64,000 bases of DNA from Pseudomonas piscis. GTDB lineage: Bacteria > Pseudomonadota > Gammaproteobacteria > Pseudomonadales > Pseudomonadaceae. The position numbers were made by a program, and so were the translations under genes. This document shows positions 1-8,501 of the stretch, piece after piece; position 1 is the first letter of the stretch, and each line of letters opens with the position of its first letter. The stretch lies in the NCBI RefSeq assembly GCF_009380155.1, contig NZ_WHUV01000002.1, positions 1,364,001 through 1,428,000 of the forward strand, read 5' to 3'. The notes beneath the pieces were generated by a model, which did no database searches, had not been told where the DNA came from, and saw nothing but the letters and a program-made list of their open reading frames with translations.

Positions 1-461
1 CCGATCCGGAGCTGCCGTTCCTCGGCGTGCACCTGACCCGCATGATCGACGGTAGCGTCACCGTCGGTCCCAACGCGGTGCTGGGCCTGGGCCGGGAAAA
101 CTACCGCAAGTTCTCCATCAACTGGCGCGATGTCGCGCAGTACGCCAGCTTCCCCGGGTTCTGGAAAACCATCTGGCAGAACCTCGGCTCCGGTACCACC
201 GAGATGAAGAATTCGCTGTTCAAGTCCGGCTACCTGGAACAGTGCCGCAAGTATTGCCCGTCCCTGGAAGTCAGCGACCTGCTGCCCTACGAAGCGGGTA
301 TCCGCGCCCAGGCGGTGATGCGCGATGGCAGCCTGGTCCACGATTTCCTGTTCGCCGAAACCTCGCGCATGTTGCATGTGTGCAACGCGCCCTCGCCCGC
401 CGCCACCTCGGCGATTCCCATTGGCTCGATGATCGCCGACCGGATCTTCCAGGCCGGCTGA
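1..461 (+). CDS. lhgO: L-2-hydroxyglutarate dehydrogenase/oxidase, C-terminal part
   Basis: This is the last 150 or so residues of an FAD-dependent LhgO-type oxidoreductase, cut by the window edge; the frame is open from base 3. Family proteins oxidise L-2-hydroxyglutarate to 2-oxoglutarate and pass electrons to the quinone pool. Visible family features are GPNAVLGLGRE, then YEAGIRAQAV and DGSLVHDF near the C-terminus, and a final helix SAIPIGSMIADRIF that closes the FAD site. In pseudomonads lhgO follows csiD in the glutarate-to-succinate route, so csiD may lie just upstream of the window. The MHS transporter starts 100 bases downstream on the same strand. Confidence 0.85.
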   Translation, partial: DPELPFLGVHLTRMIDGSVTVGPNAVLGLGRENYRKFSINWRDVAQYASFPGFWKTIWQNLGSGTTEMKNSLFKSGYLEQCRKYCPSLEVSDLLPYEAGIRAQAVMRDGSLVHDFLFAETSRMLHVCNAPSPAATSAIPIGSMIADRIFQAG

Positions 462-561
462 AACACCTGGCACTCGCTTGCCCGGCGCCTCGACGACGCC
501 GGCAGGATCGCGTGCTCGCGTCACCCGACAATAAATACAATGATCCAAGAGGATGCACCCG

Positions 562-1890
562 ATGACCGCAGTTGAAACCAGCATTACTGCAGCGGAAACC
601 CCACAGCAAACCAGGAAACGCCTGCGCAAGGTCGCGGCGGCCACCATCTTCGGCTCGATGCTGGAGTGGTACGACTTCTACCTCTACGCCACCATGGCGG
701 CGATCGTCTTCTCGAAGATCTTCTTCGATACCAGCAACCCCAACAGCGCCATGCTGATGTCGTTCTCCACCTTCGCCATCGGCTTTATCGCCCGCCCCTT
801 CGGCGGCGTGCTGTTCGGCTACCTGGGCGACAAGTTCGGGCGCAAGCAGGTGCTGGTGCTGACCTTCTGCCTGATGGGCGTATGCACCGCGCTGATCGGC
901 CTGATCCCCAGCTACGCCTCCATCGGCATCTGGGCACCGATCATCCTGGTGGCGATCCGGATCATCCAGGGCCTGGGTGCCGGTGCCGAATTATCCGGCG
1001 CGGCGGTCACCTCCTACGAGCATGCCAGCGAAGGCAAGCGCGGCAGCCAGGGCGCCTGGCCGGCACTTGGGCTGAACCTGGGCCTGCTGCTGTCGTCGCT
1101 GACCATCTACCTGCTGACCATCAACGGCAACGAATTCCTCTTGGCCGGCGGCTGGCGCATTCCTTTCGTGTGCAGCATCGTGCTGGTGGGCGTCGGCCTG
1201 TGGGTGCGCAAGAGCATTCCGGAAACCCCGGAGTTCAAGGAACTGGACCAGCAGAGCCGCAAGGCCCAGGCCTCGCCACTCAAGGCACTGTTCAAGAACG
1301 ACCTCAAGGGCCTGGCCGTGGTGTTCTTCGTGGCCATCGGCTACAACGCCCTGAGCTACATCTTCAAGACCTTCTCCCTGGCCTACCTGACCCAGTACAA
1401 GCACGTCGACGTGCACGTGACCTCGCTGTCGGTGACCATTGCCAGCCTGGTGGCCATCGTCGCCGTGCCGTTCTTCGGCTGGCTGTGCGACAAGTGGAGC
1501 AGCAAGACCGTCCTGGTGCTCGGCGGCCTGTTCTCGGTGCTGTTCGCCTACCCCTTCCTGGCCCTGCTCAATACCGGCGACAGCCTGATGATCTACCTGG
1601 CCATCGGGGTCGGCACCGGCATCCTGGCACCGATGATGTTCGCGCCCCAGGGCTCGTTCCTCAGCCGCCAGTTCCCCACCGCAACCCGCTCCTCGGGCTT
1701 CGGCACCGGGCGCGAGATCGGCACCGCCATCGCCGGTGGCCTGGCCCCGCTGGGCGCACTGTCGCTGGTGACCGCCTCGGCCACCCACTCCACCGATGGC
1801 GTGGTGATCATCCTCGCCATTGCCGCGGTGCTGGTGGTGGTGTTTGCCCTGTGCGACCAGGGCCGCAAGCACTCGGCCTTCAAGAACTGA
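562..1890 (+). CDS. MFS transporter, metabolite:H+ symporter (MHS) family
   Basis: A 442-residue inner-membrane symporter of the major facilitator superfamily. It has the MHS signature: an EWYDFYLY stretch in TM1 (about residue 36), RPFGGVLFGYLGDKFGRKQ in the loop between TM2 and TM3, and RIIQGLGAGAE in TM4; about 12 hydrophobic segments can be counted. The AAGAGG ribosome site at 547-552 touches an ATG at 553 but sits 9 bases before the ATG at 562, so 562 is preferred. It follows lhgO on the same strand, so import of a C5 dicarboxylate such as glutarate, 2-hydroxyglutarate or 2-oxoglutarate is a fair guess. Substrates of MHS transporters cannot be read from sequence. Confidence 0.85.
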   Translation: MTAVETSITAAETPQQTRKRLRKVAAATIFGSMLEWYDFYLYATMAAIVFSKIFFDTSNPNSAMLMSFSTFAIGFIARPFGGVLFGYLGDKFGRKQVLVLTFCLMGVCTALIGLIPSYASIGIWAPIILVAIRIIQGLGAGAELSGAAVTSYEHASEGKRGSQGAWPALGLNLGLLLSSLTIYLLTINGNEFLLAGGWRIPFVCSIVLVGVGLWVRKSIPETPEFKELDQQSRKAQASPLKALFKNDLKGLAVVFFVAIGYNALSYIFKTFSLAYLTQYKHVDVHVTSLSVTIASLVAIVAVPFFGWLCDKWSSKTVLVLGGLFSVLFAYPFLALLNTGDSLMIYLAIGVGTGILAPMMFAPQGSFLSRQFPTATRSSGFGTGREIGTAIAGGLAPLGALSLVTASATHSTDGVVIILAIAAVLVVVFALCDQGRKHSAFKN

Positions 1891-1971
1891 GCGATGCAAG
1901 GTTGCGGTAGGCGCCAAGCGACCTGCCGCAGCCTGTTAAGCTGGCGCTGGTTTTTTCTCGCAGGCCATCCC

Positions 1972-2760
1972 ATGCAAATGCCCAGTACGTTCGGCGTCGA
2001 TGCCGAAGGCTTGATCAAGTTGCCTCCCGAGCCGCCCCTGCAACCTGGGTTCGGTGCCTTGCTCGATGAGCTGTGCCACAGCCTGGGCCAGCCATCGCTG
2101 CACAGCCTCTACCTGTACGGCAGCGTGGCCCGGGGCGAGGCCCGGGTTGGAATCTCCGACCTGGACCTGACCCTCATCCTGCGACAGCCACCTGCCCCGG
2201 GCCTGCTCGACGAGCTGGAACAGCTGCGCCTGCAATTACAGGCGCGGCACCCCGAGGTGTCGAAGATCGATTTCGATATCGGCCACCTGGAGCAAGCCCT
2301 GGCCAGCGACAATCGCCACAGCTGGGGCTATTGGCTCAAGCATCATTGTCGCTGCCTGCTGGGCGAGGACCTGCGCCAGCACTTCGCCCCGTTCAAGCCC
2401 AGCCGGGAAATAGCCCTGGCGGTGAACGGCGATTTTCTTGCGGTGCTGAATGACTACGCCACGCGCATCGACCACGCACCGACGCCTGGGCAGATCCTGC
2501 GCCTGCAACGCGAGGCCTCGCGCAAGCTCCTTCGCGCGACCAACCTGCTGCGCCCAGAGCAGGAACCGAGCTGGCCCCGCAGCCTGGACGAACATGCCCA
2601 GCTGTTTGTGCGGCGCTACCCGCAAATGAAGGCGGTCATCGACGAGTTCCGCCAAGCCGCCGAAGCGACAAGTCCCGCCGATGCCGGTTTCAGCAGCCGC
2701 TTGCGGCAGATGGCGCAGTGGATGAGCCAGCAAGCCGATACCCTTTGCCCCAGGGGCTGA
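1972..2760 (+). CDS. Nucleotidyltransferase-fold protein (MNT/ANT-like)
   Basis: A 262-residue protein with a polymerase-beta-type nucleotidyltransferase core near residues 45-125. The GS motif YGSVARGE lies at about 49-56, with the metal-binding pair DLDL at 63-66 and a third acidic position in KIDFDI further on. The C-terminal half is helical, as in aminoglycoside adenylyltransferases and HEPN-linked MNT proteins. The frame opens at 1894, but the residues before 1972 look unlike the family. ATG 1972 (or 1978) is chosen although its ribosome site is weak. Substrate is unknown, and drug modification should not be assumed. The next gene begins three bases after the stop, suggesting co-transcription. 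Confidence 0.65.
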   Translation: MQMPSTFGVDAEGLIKLPPEPPLQPGFGALLDELCHSLGQPSLHSLYLYGSVARGEARVGISDLDLTLILRQPPAPGLLDELEQLRLQLQARHPEVSKIDFDIGHLEQALASDNRHSWGYWLKHHCRCLLGEDLRQHFAPFKPSREIALAVNGDFLAVLNDYATRIDHAPTPGQILRLQREASRKLLRATNLLRPEQEPSWPRSLDEHAQLFVRRYPQMKAVIDEFRQAAEATSPADAGFSSRLRQMAQWMSQQADTLCPRG

Positions 2761-2763
2761 CCC

Positions 2764-3102
2764 ATGGATCTGCATCACACCCAGCAACTGCTGCACCAGG
2801 GCTTGGACCGCAGCCAGCCCCGCGAAGCACTGGTCCTTGTACTAGAGGCCGCGCTGGAGCTGGTGTCGCTGCCCGACAACGATTTCTGCTGGTCCAGCTG
2901 GACCGGACAGGAGCAGGCTAGCGCCGAGTTGCTCGGGCTGATCGCCACCCTGCAGGCCGGAAGGTTGCCCGAGCGGTCGAGTGTGGCGGTGCTCTTCGCC
3001 GTCACCGGTCCGCTGCAGGAAGTCAGCCTCAGCAGCGGCTGGGCGCAGACGTTCCTGAAAGTGGCGGACAGGTTCGACGAAGTAGAAGCCCTGCTCTGGT
3101 AA
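2764..3102 (+). CDS. Small hypothetical protein
   Basis: A 112-residue soluble protein starting three bases after the stop of the nucleotidyltransferase gene and probably translationally coupled to it. The N-terminal half is leucine-rich and helical, the middle holds the unusual stretch NDFCWSSWTG, and the end is helical and acidic. No signal peptide or membrane segment is visible. I do not recognise a family. The tight spacing suggests it works with the upstream enzyme or is simply expressed with it. It converges on the DeoR regulator gene, whose stop lies 10 bases away. Confidence 0.6.
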   Translation: MDLHHTQQLLHQGLDRSQPREALVLVLEAALELVSLPDNDFCWSSWTGQEQASAELLGLIATLQAGRLPERSSVAVLFAVTGPLQEVSLSSGWAQTFLKVADRFDEVEALLW

Positions 3103-3112
3103 CTGCCAAGGG

Positions 3113-3895
3113 TCAGACCTGCAGTACCTCGACTCCCTGCTGTCGATAGCCTTCGAGCTCCGCGCTCGCCACTTCCCGCTCTGTAACCAGCCGGTGCAGG
3201 CGGTTGCAGGGCGCCACGACAAAAGGCTCCATGGCCCCGAGCTTGTCGGCGGTAGTCACGGCGATCACTTGCGCGGCGCTGTCGAACATCGCCTGCTTGA
3301 TCGGCACTTCATCGAAATGCAGGGAGCTGATGCCGATCTCCGGGTGGATCGCGCAGACCCCGGTGAACAGCAGGTCGGCCTTGATCCCCTGGAGTATCCG
3401 CAGCGCTTCATGGCCGCTGGCGGCCAAGGTCGCCGGGTTGAGCTGGCCGCCAGCCAGGATCACTCGGGCCCTGGGGTATTCGGCCAGGGCCACGGCAATC
3501 AGCGGCGAGGCGGTGACCGCAGTCAGGCCGATATCCCGGGGCAGCGAGCGGGCGATGTGCAAAGTGGTGGAGCCGGAGTCGAACAACACCGTCTGCCCCT
3601 CCTGCACCCACTGTGCGGCGAACTGCGCCAGGCGCATTTTCACCACGTCGGTCTCGCCTACCCGGGTGAAGTAATCCTTGCCACTGTCCTTGGGCCGGGG
3701 CAGCGCGCCACCGTGGACCCGCTGCACCAGGCCAGCGGCATCCAGCTCCGCCAGGTCACGGCGGATGGTGTCCTCGGAAACTGAGAAATGCCGGCTCAGC
3801 TCGGCGGCCATGACCTTGCCGTCGCGCTCCAGCAGCAGGAGGATCTTTTGCCGGCGCAGGGACGGCAGTTCAGCGGTGGAATGCAGGTTTTGCAT
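3113..3895 (-). CDS. DeoR-family transcriptional regulator
   Basis: A 260-residue sugar-metabolism-type repressor. The N-terminal winged helix-turn-helix runs from about residue 10 to 60, with KVMAAELSRHFSVSEDTIRR followed by DLAELDAAGLVQRVHGGAL, a near-perfect DeoR signature. The C-terminal domain (about 80-255) is the DeoRC sensor, with FDSGSTTLHIA resembling sugar-phosphate-binding loops. The frame extends to 3973, but ATG 3895 matches the usual family N-terminus (MQNLHSTAELPSLRRQKIL). Family members usually bind a phosphorylated sugar and control an adjacent sugar operon. No such operon is beside it here, so its target is unknown. Confidence 0.85.
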   Translation of the reverse strand: MQNLHSTAELPSLRRQKILLLLERDGKVMAAELSRHFSVSEDTIRRDLAELDAAGLVQRVHGGALPRPKDSGKDYFTRVGETDVVKMRLAQFAAQWVQEGQTVLFDSGSTTLHIARSLPRDIGLTAVTASPLIAVALAEYPRARVILAGGQLNPATLAASGHEALRILQGIKADLLFTGVCAIHPEIGISSLHFDEVPIKQAMFDSAAQVIAVTTADKLGAMEPFVVAPCNRLHRLVTEREVASAELEGYRQQGVEVLQV

Positions 3896-4070
3896 GTTGA
3901 TGCCCGATTCTGCGTGTTTGTGCGAGATTATCCAGGCAAGAGCAGCGGTACAAGCCCCTGGACCCAGTACCACCCGAAGGCCCTGCGGCCTTGGCGCGGC
4001 TCGACAGCGGAGGCTTCGTGTAGCCGCTGCCGCAGGGCGCGCAGCGACCGCAAGATCTGCCGGAGCAGGG

Positions 4071-4790
4071 TCAGACCAGGCGCGGTGCCCGCGAGCGATG
4101 CAAGGCCGCTTCGCCGAGGCGCTCGCGCACCAGGGCTTGGGCCTGGCGGGTCAATTGGTCGAGGTGGCGGTCGCGCTTCTTCTCCGCCTCGATCATCGCC
4201 TTGCGCCCATGCTGCGCCAGCAAGTAGGTATGGATCTGCCGCACCTCCACCGAGTTGTAGATCGGCGCCACATCCAGCACTGCCAGCAAGCCATCGCTGC
4301 CATGCTCGCGGGTATTCATCAGCACCTGCGGGCCACGGGCGCCCAGCAGTTGGAACCCCAGGGCCTCGAAGCACTGGAGCTTGGCCGGGCTGCAGGCCAG
4401 CTCGGCATGGGGATAGCGTGCGCGCATCGCCGCCAGCATCTGCCGGGCAATGCCCTGGCGGCGCAGGTCCTGGCGGACCGCCATATAGGCCACGGCGCAA
4501 GCTTCTGGGTCGTCCTTGAGCGGCAGGTAGAGCAAGAAGCCCTGCACCTGCTCCGGGTCCAGCGGGTCGCTGGCCACCAGCAACTCCACGGCAAGATCCC
4601 GGGAACCGTCCATGGCCTGCAGGTACAGGTGCACCTCGTAGCCGACGCCGTACTGGTAGAGGTTGTACAGCGGATTGCTGGGAGCGATGGCGACCGCGCT
4701 GATGTCGGTGATGTAGTCCACCACCATCTGCTGGATCTGGCTCTGGATGGCTTCGGTGGGCGGGGCCTGGAACAGGGTGATGCTGGACAT
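4071..4790 (-). CDS. GNAT-family N-acetyltransferase
   Basis: A 239-residue protein with a GNAT core. The acetyl-CoA loop VRQDLRRQGIARQML lies near residues 105-120 (the Q/RxxGxG/A motif), and motif B CFEALGFQLLGARGP follows. The N-terminal 90 residues form the variable substrate side. About 80 residues beyond the core are charged and helical (KAMIEAEKKRDRHLDQL), possibly a partner-binding tail. ATG 4790 is chosen because the open frame upstream is low-complexity shadow sequence. The substrate cannot be deduced. A pentanucleotide repeat lies about 90 bases upstream of the start. Confidence 0.75.
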   Translation of the reverse strand: MSSITLFQAPPTEAIQSQIQQMVVDYITDISAVAIAPSNPLYNLYQYGVGYEVHLYLQAMDGSRDLAVELLVASDPLDPEQVQGFLLYLPLKDDPEACAVAYMAVRQDLRRQGIARQMLAAMRARYPHAELACSPAKLQCFEALGFQLLGARGPQVLMNTREHGSDGLLAVLDVAPIYNSVEVRQIHTYLLAQHGRKAMIEAEKKRDRHLDQLTRQAQALVRERLGEAALHRSRAPRLV

Positions 4791-4880
4791 CTGGGTGGTG
4801 ACTCCGAGGGTTGGGGCATGTCCGCCGGGAGCGGGCGCGCCATGATACCCCTTCATGCAGGCGCAGGGGCGCAGCGCCGC

Positions 4881-4903
4881 AAGGCAAGGCAAGGCAAGGC
4901 AAG
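4881..4903. repeat. Pentanucleotide tandem repeat (AAGGC, about 4.6 copies)
   Basis: Four full AAGGC units plus AAG, read directly from the sequence. They lie between the GNAT gene start (4790) and the mqo stop (5029), where the GNAT promoter or leader would be. Such short tandem repeats can vary in copy number by slippage. Confidence 0.85.
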
Positions 4904-4933
4904 ATTGGGAGGGCTTGGGGAGTTTGCTGACCC

Positions 4934-4992
4934 ATTGCGGCGGCGACACGCCACCGCAATCGGACCAGCCAGCCGATGCCAAGGGCATCGGC
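4934..4992. repeat. Two adjacent strong inverted repeats
   Basis: The first is 4934-4960: 12-base arms with one mismatch and a 3-base ACA loop (ATTGCGGCGGCG against CGCCACCGCAAT). The second is 4972-4992: perfect 9-base arms GCCGATGCC and GGCATCGGC with loop AAG. With the hairpin at 4998-5020 they make three stem-loops in 87 bases downstream of mqo. They could be a REP-like element, RNA-stabilising stems, or terminators without a U-tract. Confidence 0.7.
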
Positions 4993-4997
4993 GATGT

Positions 4998-5020
4998 CCC
5001 GCCCGGCGAACGCGGGCGGG
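4998..5020 (-). terminator. GC-rich hairpin after mqo
   Basis: Arms CCCGCCC and GGGCGGG enclose a 9-base loop, starting 8 bases past the mqo stop on the minus strand. There is no U-tract, so termination may be factor-dependent, or the stem may protect the 3' end of the mRNA. Confidence 0.45.
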
Positions 5021-5028
5021 AGCGGGGC

Positions 5029-6666
5029 TTACAGCGCCATGTCGGCCGCTGGGTTGCTCTCAGGCTTGGCCATGCTGGCCGGCGCTTGAGGAGCCGCACC
5101 CTTGACTGGTGGCGGCGTGGTCAGCTGCAGCACTTCGGCGGTGTAGGCCCACTCTTTGGCCACACGCTCAGGGCTGTCGTTCAGGGCAGTGCCGTAGCTC
5201 GGTACGATCTGCTTCAGCTTCTCTTGCCAGGCTGGAGTGGCCACCTGGTCCTTGAAGACTTTCTGCAGCACGCTGAGCATGATCGGCGCGGCGGTCGAAG
5301 CGCCCGGAGACGCGCCCAGCAGGCCGGCGATGCTGCCGTCCTGGGAAGCGACGATCTCGGTGCCCAGTTTCAGCACGCCGCCCTTCTCTTCGTCACGCTT
5401 GATGATCTGCACACGCTGGCCGGCCTGCCACAGGCGCCAGTCTTCCTGCTTGGCGTTGGGGAAGTATTCCTTGAGCGCCGCGAAACGGTCGTCATCCGAC
5501 AGCATCAGCTGGCCGGCCAGGTATTCCACCAGCGGGTACTGCTCGATGCCCACCTTGGTCATCGGCCAGATGTTGTGGGTGGTGGTGCTGGTCAGCAGGT
5601 CGAAGTACGAACCTTCCTTGAGGAACTTGGTGGAGAAGGTAGCGAACGGGCCAAACAGGATCACGCGCTTGCCATCCAGCACGCGGGTGTCCAGGTGCGG
5701 TACGGACATCGGTGGCGCGCCCACCGAAGCCTTGCCGTAGGCCTTGGCCAGGTGCTGCTCGGCAACGCTGGCGTTGTCGGTCACCAGGAACGAGCCACCC
5801 ACCGGGAAACCGGCGTATTCGTTGGCCTCGGGGATACCCGACTTCTGCAGCAGGTGCAGGGCACCGCCACCAGCGCCGATGAACACGAACTTGGCGTCGG
5901 TCTCGGTTTTCGAACCGTCCTTGAGGTTCTTGTAGGTCACGCGCCACGAGCCATCTTGATTGCGCTCGATTTCTTCTACTTCGCTGGACAGCTTCAGGGC
6001 GAAGTTGGGCTGGGCCTGCAAGTGGGCGACGAACTGGCGGGTGATCTCGCCGAAGTTGACGTCCGTGCCGATCGGGCTCCAGGTCGCAGCGATCTTCTGC
6101 GCCGGGTCACGCCCTTCCATCATCAGTGGAACCCACTTCTTGATCTGCTCGGCGTCTTCGGAGTACTGCATGCCGCTGAACAGCGGGCTGGCTTGCAGGG
6201 CTTCGTAACGAGCCTTGAGGAACTTGATGTTGTCATCGCCCCAGACGAAGCTCATGTGCGGCGTGGAGTTGATGAACGAACGCGGGTTCTTCAGGACGCC
6301 GCTCTTGACCTGCCACGACCAGAACTGGCGGGAGATCTGGAACGCTTCGTTGATCTCGATGGCCTTGGCGATCTCGATCTTGCCGTCCTTGCCTTCAGGG
6401 GTGTAGTTCAGCTCGGCCAGGGCCGAGTGACCGGTACCGGCGTTGTTCCAGCCGTTGGAGCTTTCCTCGGCCACGCCATCCAGGCGCTCGACCATCTCCA
6501 TGGACCAGTCCGGCTGCAGCTCGTTGAGCCAGACCCCGAGGGTCGAACTCATGATGCCGCCGCCGATCAGCAGCACATCCACTTTCTTCGGCTCAGCCGC
6601 ATGGGCGGTCGTCAGACCTATCGACATCGCCAGCCCGATGAGGGCCGTGTTCACTTTCTTCAACAT
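5029..6666 (-). CDS. mqo: Malate:quinone oxidoreductase
   Basis: A 545-residue FAD enzyme that oxidises L-malate to oxaloacetate and reduces membrane quinone. The FAD-binding loop [16 protein letters not shown] lies at residues 29-44, with long Mqo-specific blocks after it ([36 protein letters not shown]). The start at 6666 gives an N-terminus of two lysines, a hydrophobic stretch and AHA-AE at 21-25, which reads like a Sec signal peptide. The open frame extends to 6768 but the extra residues are not family-like. The last 30 or so residues form a Pro/Ala-rich tail. The genes upstream and downstream are unrelated. Confidence 0.95.
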   Translation of the reverse strand: MLKKVNTALIGLAMSIGLTTAHAAEPKKVDVLLIGGGIMSSTLGVWLNELQPDWSMEMVERLDGVAEESSNGWNNAGTGHSALAELNYTPEGKDGKIEIAKAIEINEAFQISRQFWSWQVKSGVLKNPRSFINSTPHMSFVWGDDNIKFLKARYEALQASPLFSGMQYSEDAEQIKKWVPLMMEGRDPAQKIAATWSPIGTDVNFGEITRQFVAHLQAQPNFALKLSSEVEEIERNQDGSWRVTYKNLKDGSKTETDAKFVFIGAGGGALHLLQKSGIPEANEYAGFPVGGSFLVTDNASVAEQHLAKAYGKASVGAPPMSVPHLDTRVLDGKRVILFGPFATFSTKFLKEGSYFDLLTSTTTHNIWPMTKVGIEQYPLVEYLAGQLMLSDDDRFAALKEYFPNAKQEDWRLWQAGQRVQIIKRDEEKGGVLKLGTEIVASQDGSIAGLLGASPGASTAAPIMLSVLQKVFKDQVATPAWQEKLKQIVPSYGTALNDSPERVAKEWAYTAEVLQLTTPPPVKGAAPQAPASMAKPESNPAADMAL

Positions 6667-7377
6667 TCTGTAGTACCTACGATAGAACGCCATCCGCCGC
6701 CCGATCCTCGATCCTGTGAATCCCGGAGGGTGCGAAACAGGCATTTCGCAGGTCCCGGATGAACGCATTCATGAGAACTGGGGGGTGGGCACACAAGGCC
6801 GACGAAACGCGCTCGACCTCAGTTGTATATCGCTCCGGTGCTGACTTCTTGTCGTTGTTGGCTCAGCTACATGAGTGACACTTGTTACTCGGGGCTCGTC
6901 ACGGGACGCAGCCGACAGGCAGCCACCCTGCTCCTTTCCATATTCCGCTGGCGCCGAATCGACGGGCAACGGCGGTACCCGCCTTCGCGGGAACCAGCAG
7001 GGAAAAAGGGTCGGATTCCACCAAGGAAGGTGGATGGACACTGCCTGACATTACGCTCGGCGGGTTTGCCAGAGACACCCGCACGCTTGCAAAGGACCCG
7101 ATCAGGCCATTTGAAGCAAAGCACAGGGGGCATATTTTTGCACAAACGATGAACCGATTCAGCGCAAGAATATCATTACGGCATCAGCCTGTCTTGGCTG
7201 CGGCGCCCTTGGCAAACCCCGAGGCACTACGACATCCGCCGCAATCAATGCGTCACAAGGACGCTGGCGCAAATCCTTCCCCGGCGCCGCCGCAGACCTT
7301 GGCCTGTGGCACCACCACGGGCATCATGGCCGACCGCGATACCCTCCAGACCATCGTCAAGGACAAGAAGAACAACC
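6667..7377. other. Long non-coding gap between mqo and the thioesterase gene
   Basis: About 710 bases with no convincing gene. Open frames here (for example 6823-7152 and 6882-7742) have no clear ribosome site or family features. The left part must carry the mqo promoter and leader, and the right end carries the AAGAAG ribosome site of the thioesterase. No tRNA, clear terminator or repeat was recognised. A small RNA cannot be excluded. Confidence 0.5.
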
Positions 7378-7872
7378 ATGCACGCGACTTCCCTGCAAGA
7401 CACCACCGCGCCCGAGGGCGCCTGCTTCGGCTGCGGCAGCAGCAACCACCACGGCCTGCACATCAAGAGCCACTGGCACGAGGACGGTATCCACGTGATC
7501 GCCGAACACCTGCCGGAGGCCAAGTACTGCGGCTGGCCGGACCTGGTGTATGGCGGGCTGATCGCCATGCTGGTGGACTGCCACTCCAACTGGACCGCCA
7601 TGGCCTACCACTACCGCAACGAACAGCGGGCCCCGGGCAGCCTGCCGCGCATCGACTGCGTGACCGGCAACCTGGGGATCAAGTTCATCAAGCCGACCCC
7701 CATGGGCGTGCCCCTGACCCTGCGGGCCCGGGTCGAAGGTGAGGTGGCACGCAAGAGCCGGGTGGTGTGCGAGGTGTATGCCGGCGACGTGCTCACGGCC
7801 ATCGGCGATTCGCTGTTCGTGCGGGTCGATACCCAGCAGCTGGCCGACGCGGCCCACGGCCGTGAAAGCTGA
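7378..7872 (+). CDS. PaaI-like hotdog-fold thioesterase
   Basis: A 164-residue single hotdog domain, probably hydrolysing an acyl-CoA. Family features are CFGCGSSNHHGLHIKSHW near residues 16-33 (a Cys-x-x-Cys entry seen in one thioesterase branch), the helix start YGGLIAMLVDCHSNWTA, and a C-terminal strand containing VRVDT. In classic PaaI proteins the helix begins with HGG; here it is YGG. The start 7378 has AAGAAG nine bases upstream, whereas the in-frame ATG at 7306 would add a non-family extension. The substrate is unknown. The iron sigma factor follows after 119 bases with its own control region. Confidence 0.75.
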   Translation: MHATSLQDTTAPEGACFGCGSSNHHGLHIKSHWHEDGIHVIAEHLPEAKYCGWPDLVYGGLIAMLVDCHSNWTAMAYHYRNEQRAPGSLPRIDCVTGNLGIKFIKPTPMGVPLTLRARVEGEVARKSRVVCEVYAGDVLTAIGDSLFVRVDTQQLADAAHGRES

Positions 7873-7951
7873 AATCAGCGCTCCATGCCGTGCCGATCGA
7901 TGAGGGCCACAGCGCCCTCATGCGACGATTGCAGTCCTGTTCGACGCCCTT

Positions 7952-7976
7952 GTATTATTGAGAACGATTCACACTC
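7952..7976 (+). promoter_or_regulatory. Probable Fur box of iron signalling unit 1
   Basis: The AT-rich stretch TTATTGAGAACGATTCAC matches much of the Fur consensus (repeats of GATAAT with a TGAGAA-type core) and lies 16-40 bases before the sigma factor start. Fur control of FecI-type sigma genes is well established; occupancy at this site is inferred. Confidence 0.5.
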
Positions 7977-7991
7977 ACATCTCGGCGGCCA

Positions 7992-8501
7992 ATGGTGCAC
8001 TCATCTGCGAGCAACAAGCTGGGCTTCTTTTTCAGTGACCATCACCGGTGGCTGCTGCAACACATTCAAAAACGCCTGGGCAACCGTGCCGACGCCGAAG
8101 ACACCGCCGCGGATACCTTCTGCCAGTTGCTCAGCGCCCAGGTCGACCCGGACAGCATCGAACAACCCCGGGCCTACCTGTCCACCATCGCCCGGCGCCT
8201 GGTGTTCGACCGGCATCGGCGGCGCCAGCTGGAACAGGCCTACCTGCAGCGCCTGAGCGCCCTGCCGGAATTGCTCGCGCCCTCCCCCGAAGAACAACTG
8301 CTGCTGATCGAGGCCCTGGTGGCGATCGATCGTGCGCTGGATGGCCTGCCGATGGTCGTCAAGACCGCCTTCCTCTACAGCCAGCTCGATGGCCTGAGCT
8401 ATGTGGCGATCGCCGACAAGCTGCAGTTGTCCGAACGCACTGTCAGCCGCTACATGAAACAAGCCCTGCGCCAGTGTTACCTGAGTGAGCTTGCACTGTG
8501 A
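7992..8501 (+). CDS. ECF sigma factor, FecI-like
   Basis: A 169-residue iron-starvation-type ECF sigma factor. Region 2 spans about residues 12-75 (RLGNRADAEDTAADTFCQLL, then PRAYLSTIARRLVFDRHRRR). Region 4 spans about 110-160 (DGLSYVAIADKLQLSERTVS). In cell-surface signalling, the TonB receptor and FecR release this sigma at the membrane to transcribe the receptor gene. The start follows a Fur-like site, and the 3' end overlaps the FecR gene by four bases. The ATG at 7992 lacks a good ribosome site, so a nearby GTG remains possible. Partners are the two following genes. Confidence 0.9.
   Translation: MVHSSASNKLGFFFSDHHRWLLQHIQKRLGNRADAEDTAADTFCQLLSAQVDPDSIEQPRAYLSTIARRLVFDRHRRRQLEQAYLQRLSALPELLAPSPEEQLLLIEALVAIDRALDGLPMVVKTAFLYSQLDGLSYVAIADKLQLSERTVSRYMKQALRQCYLSELAL

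Noticed and set aside
1911..1960. A terminator after the MHS transporter
   Set aside because: The GCGGTAGG/CCTGCCGC pairing is imperfect and the T-run lies too far away, so it was not called.
4855..6762. A 635-codon frame opposite mqo, and similar long shadow frames opposite metE, the YcbB gene and the OsmC-YcaO gene
   Set aside because: They mirror the codons of the real genes and have no recognisable domains.
7321..7460. An alternative frame upstream of the thioesterase start reading MADRDTLQTIVKDKKNN and onward
   Set aside because: It looked protein-like for about 17 codons, then degenerates into arginine/proline-rich shadow sequence inside the thioesterase gene.
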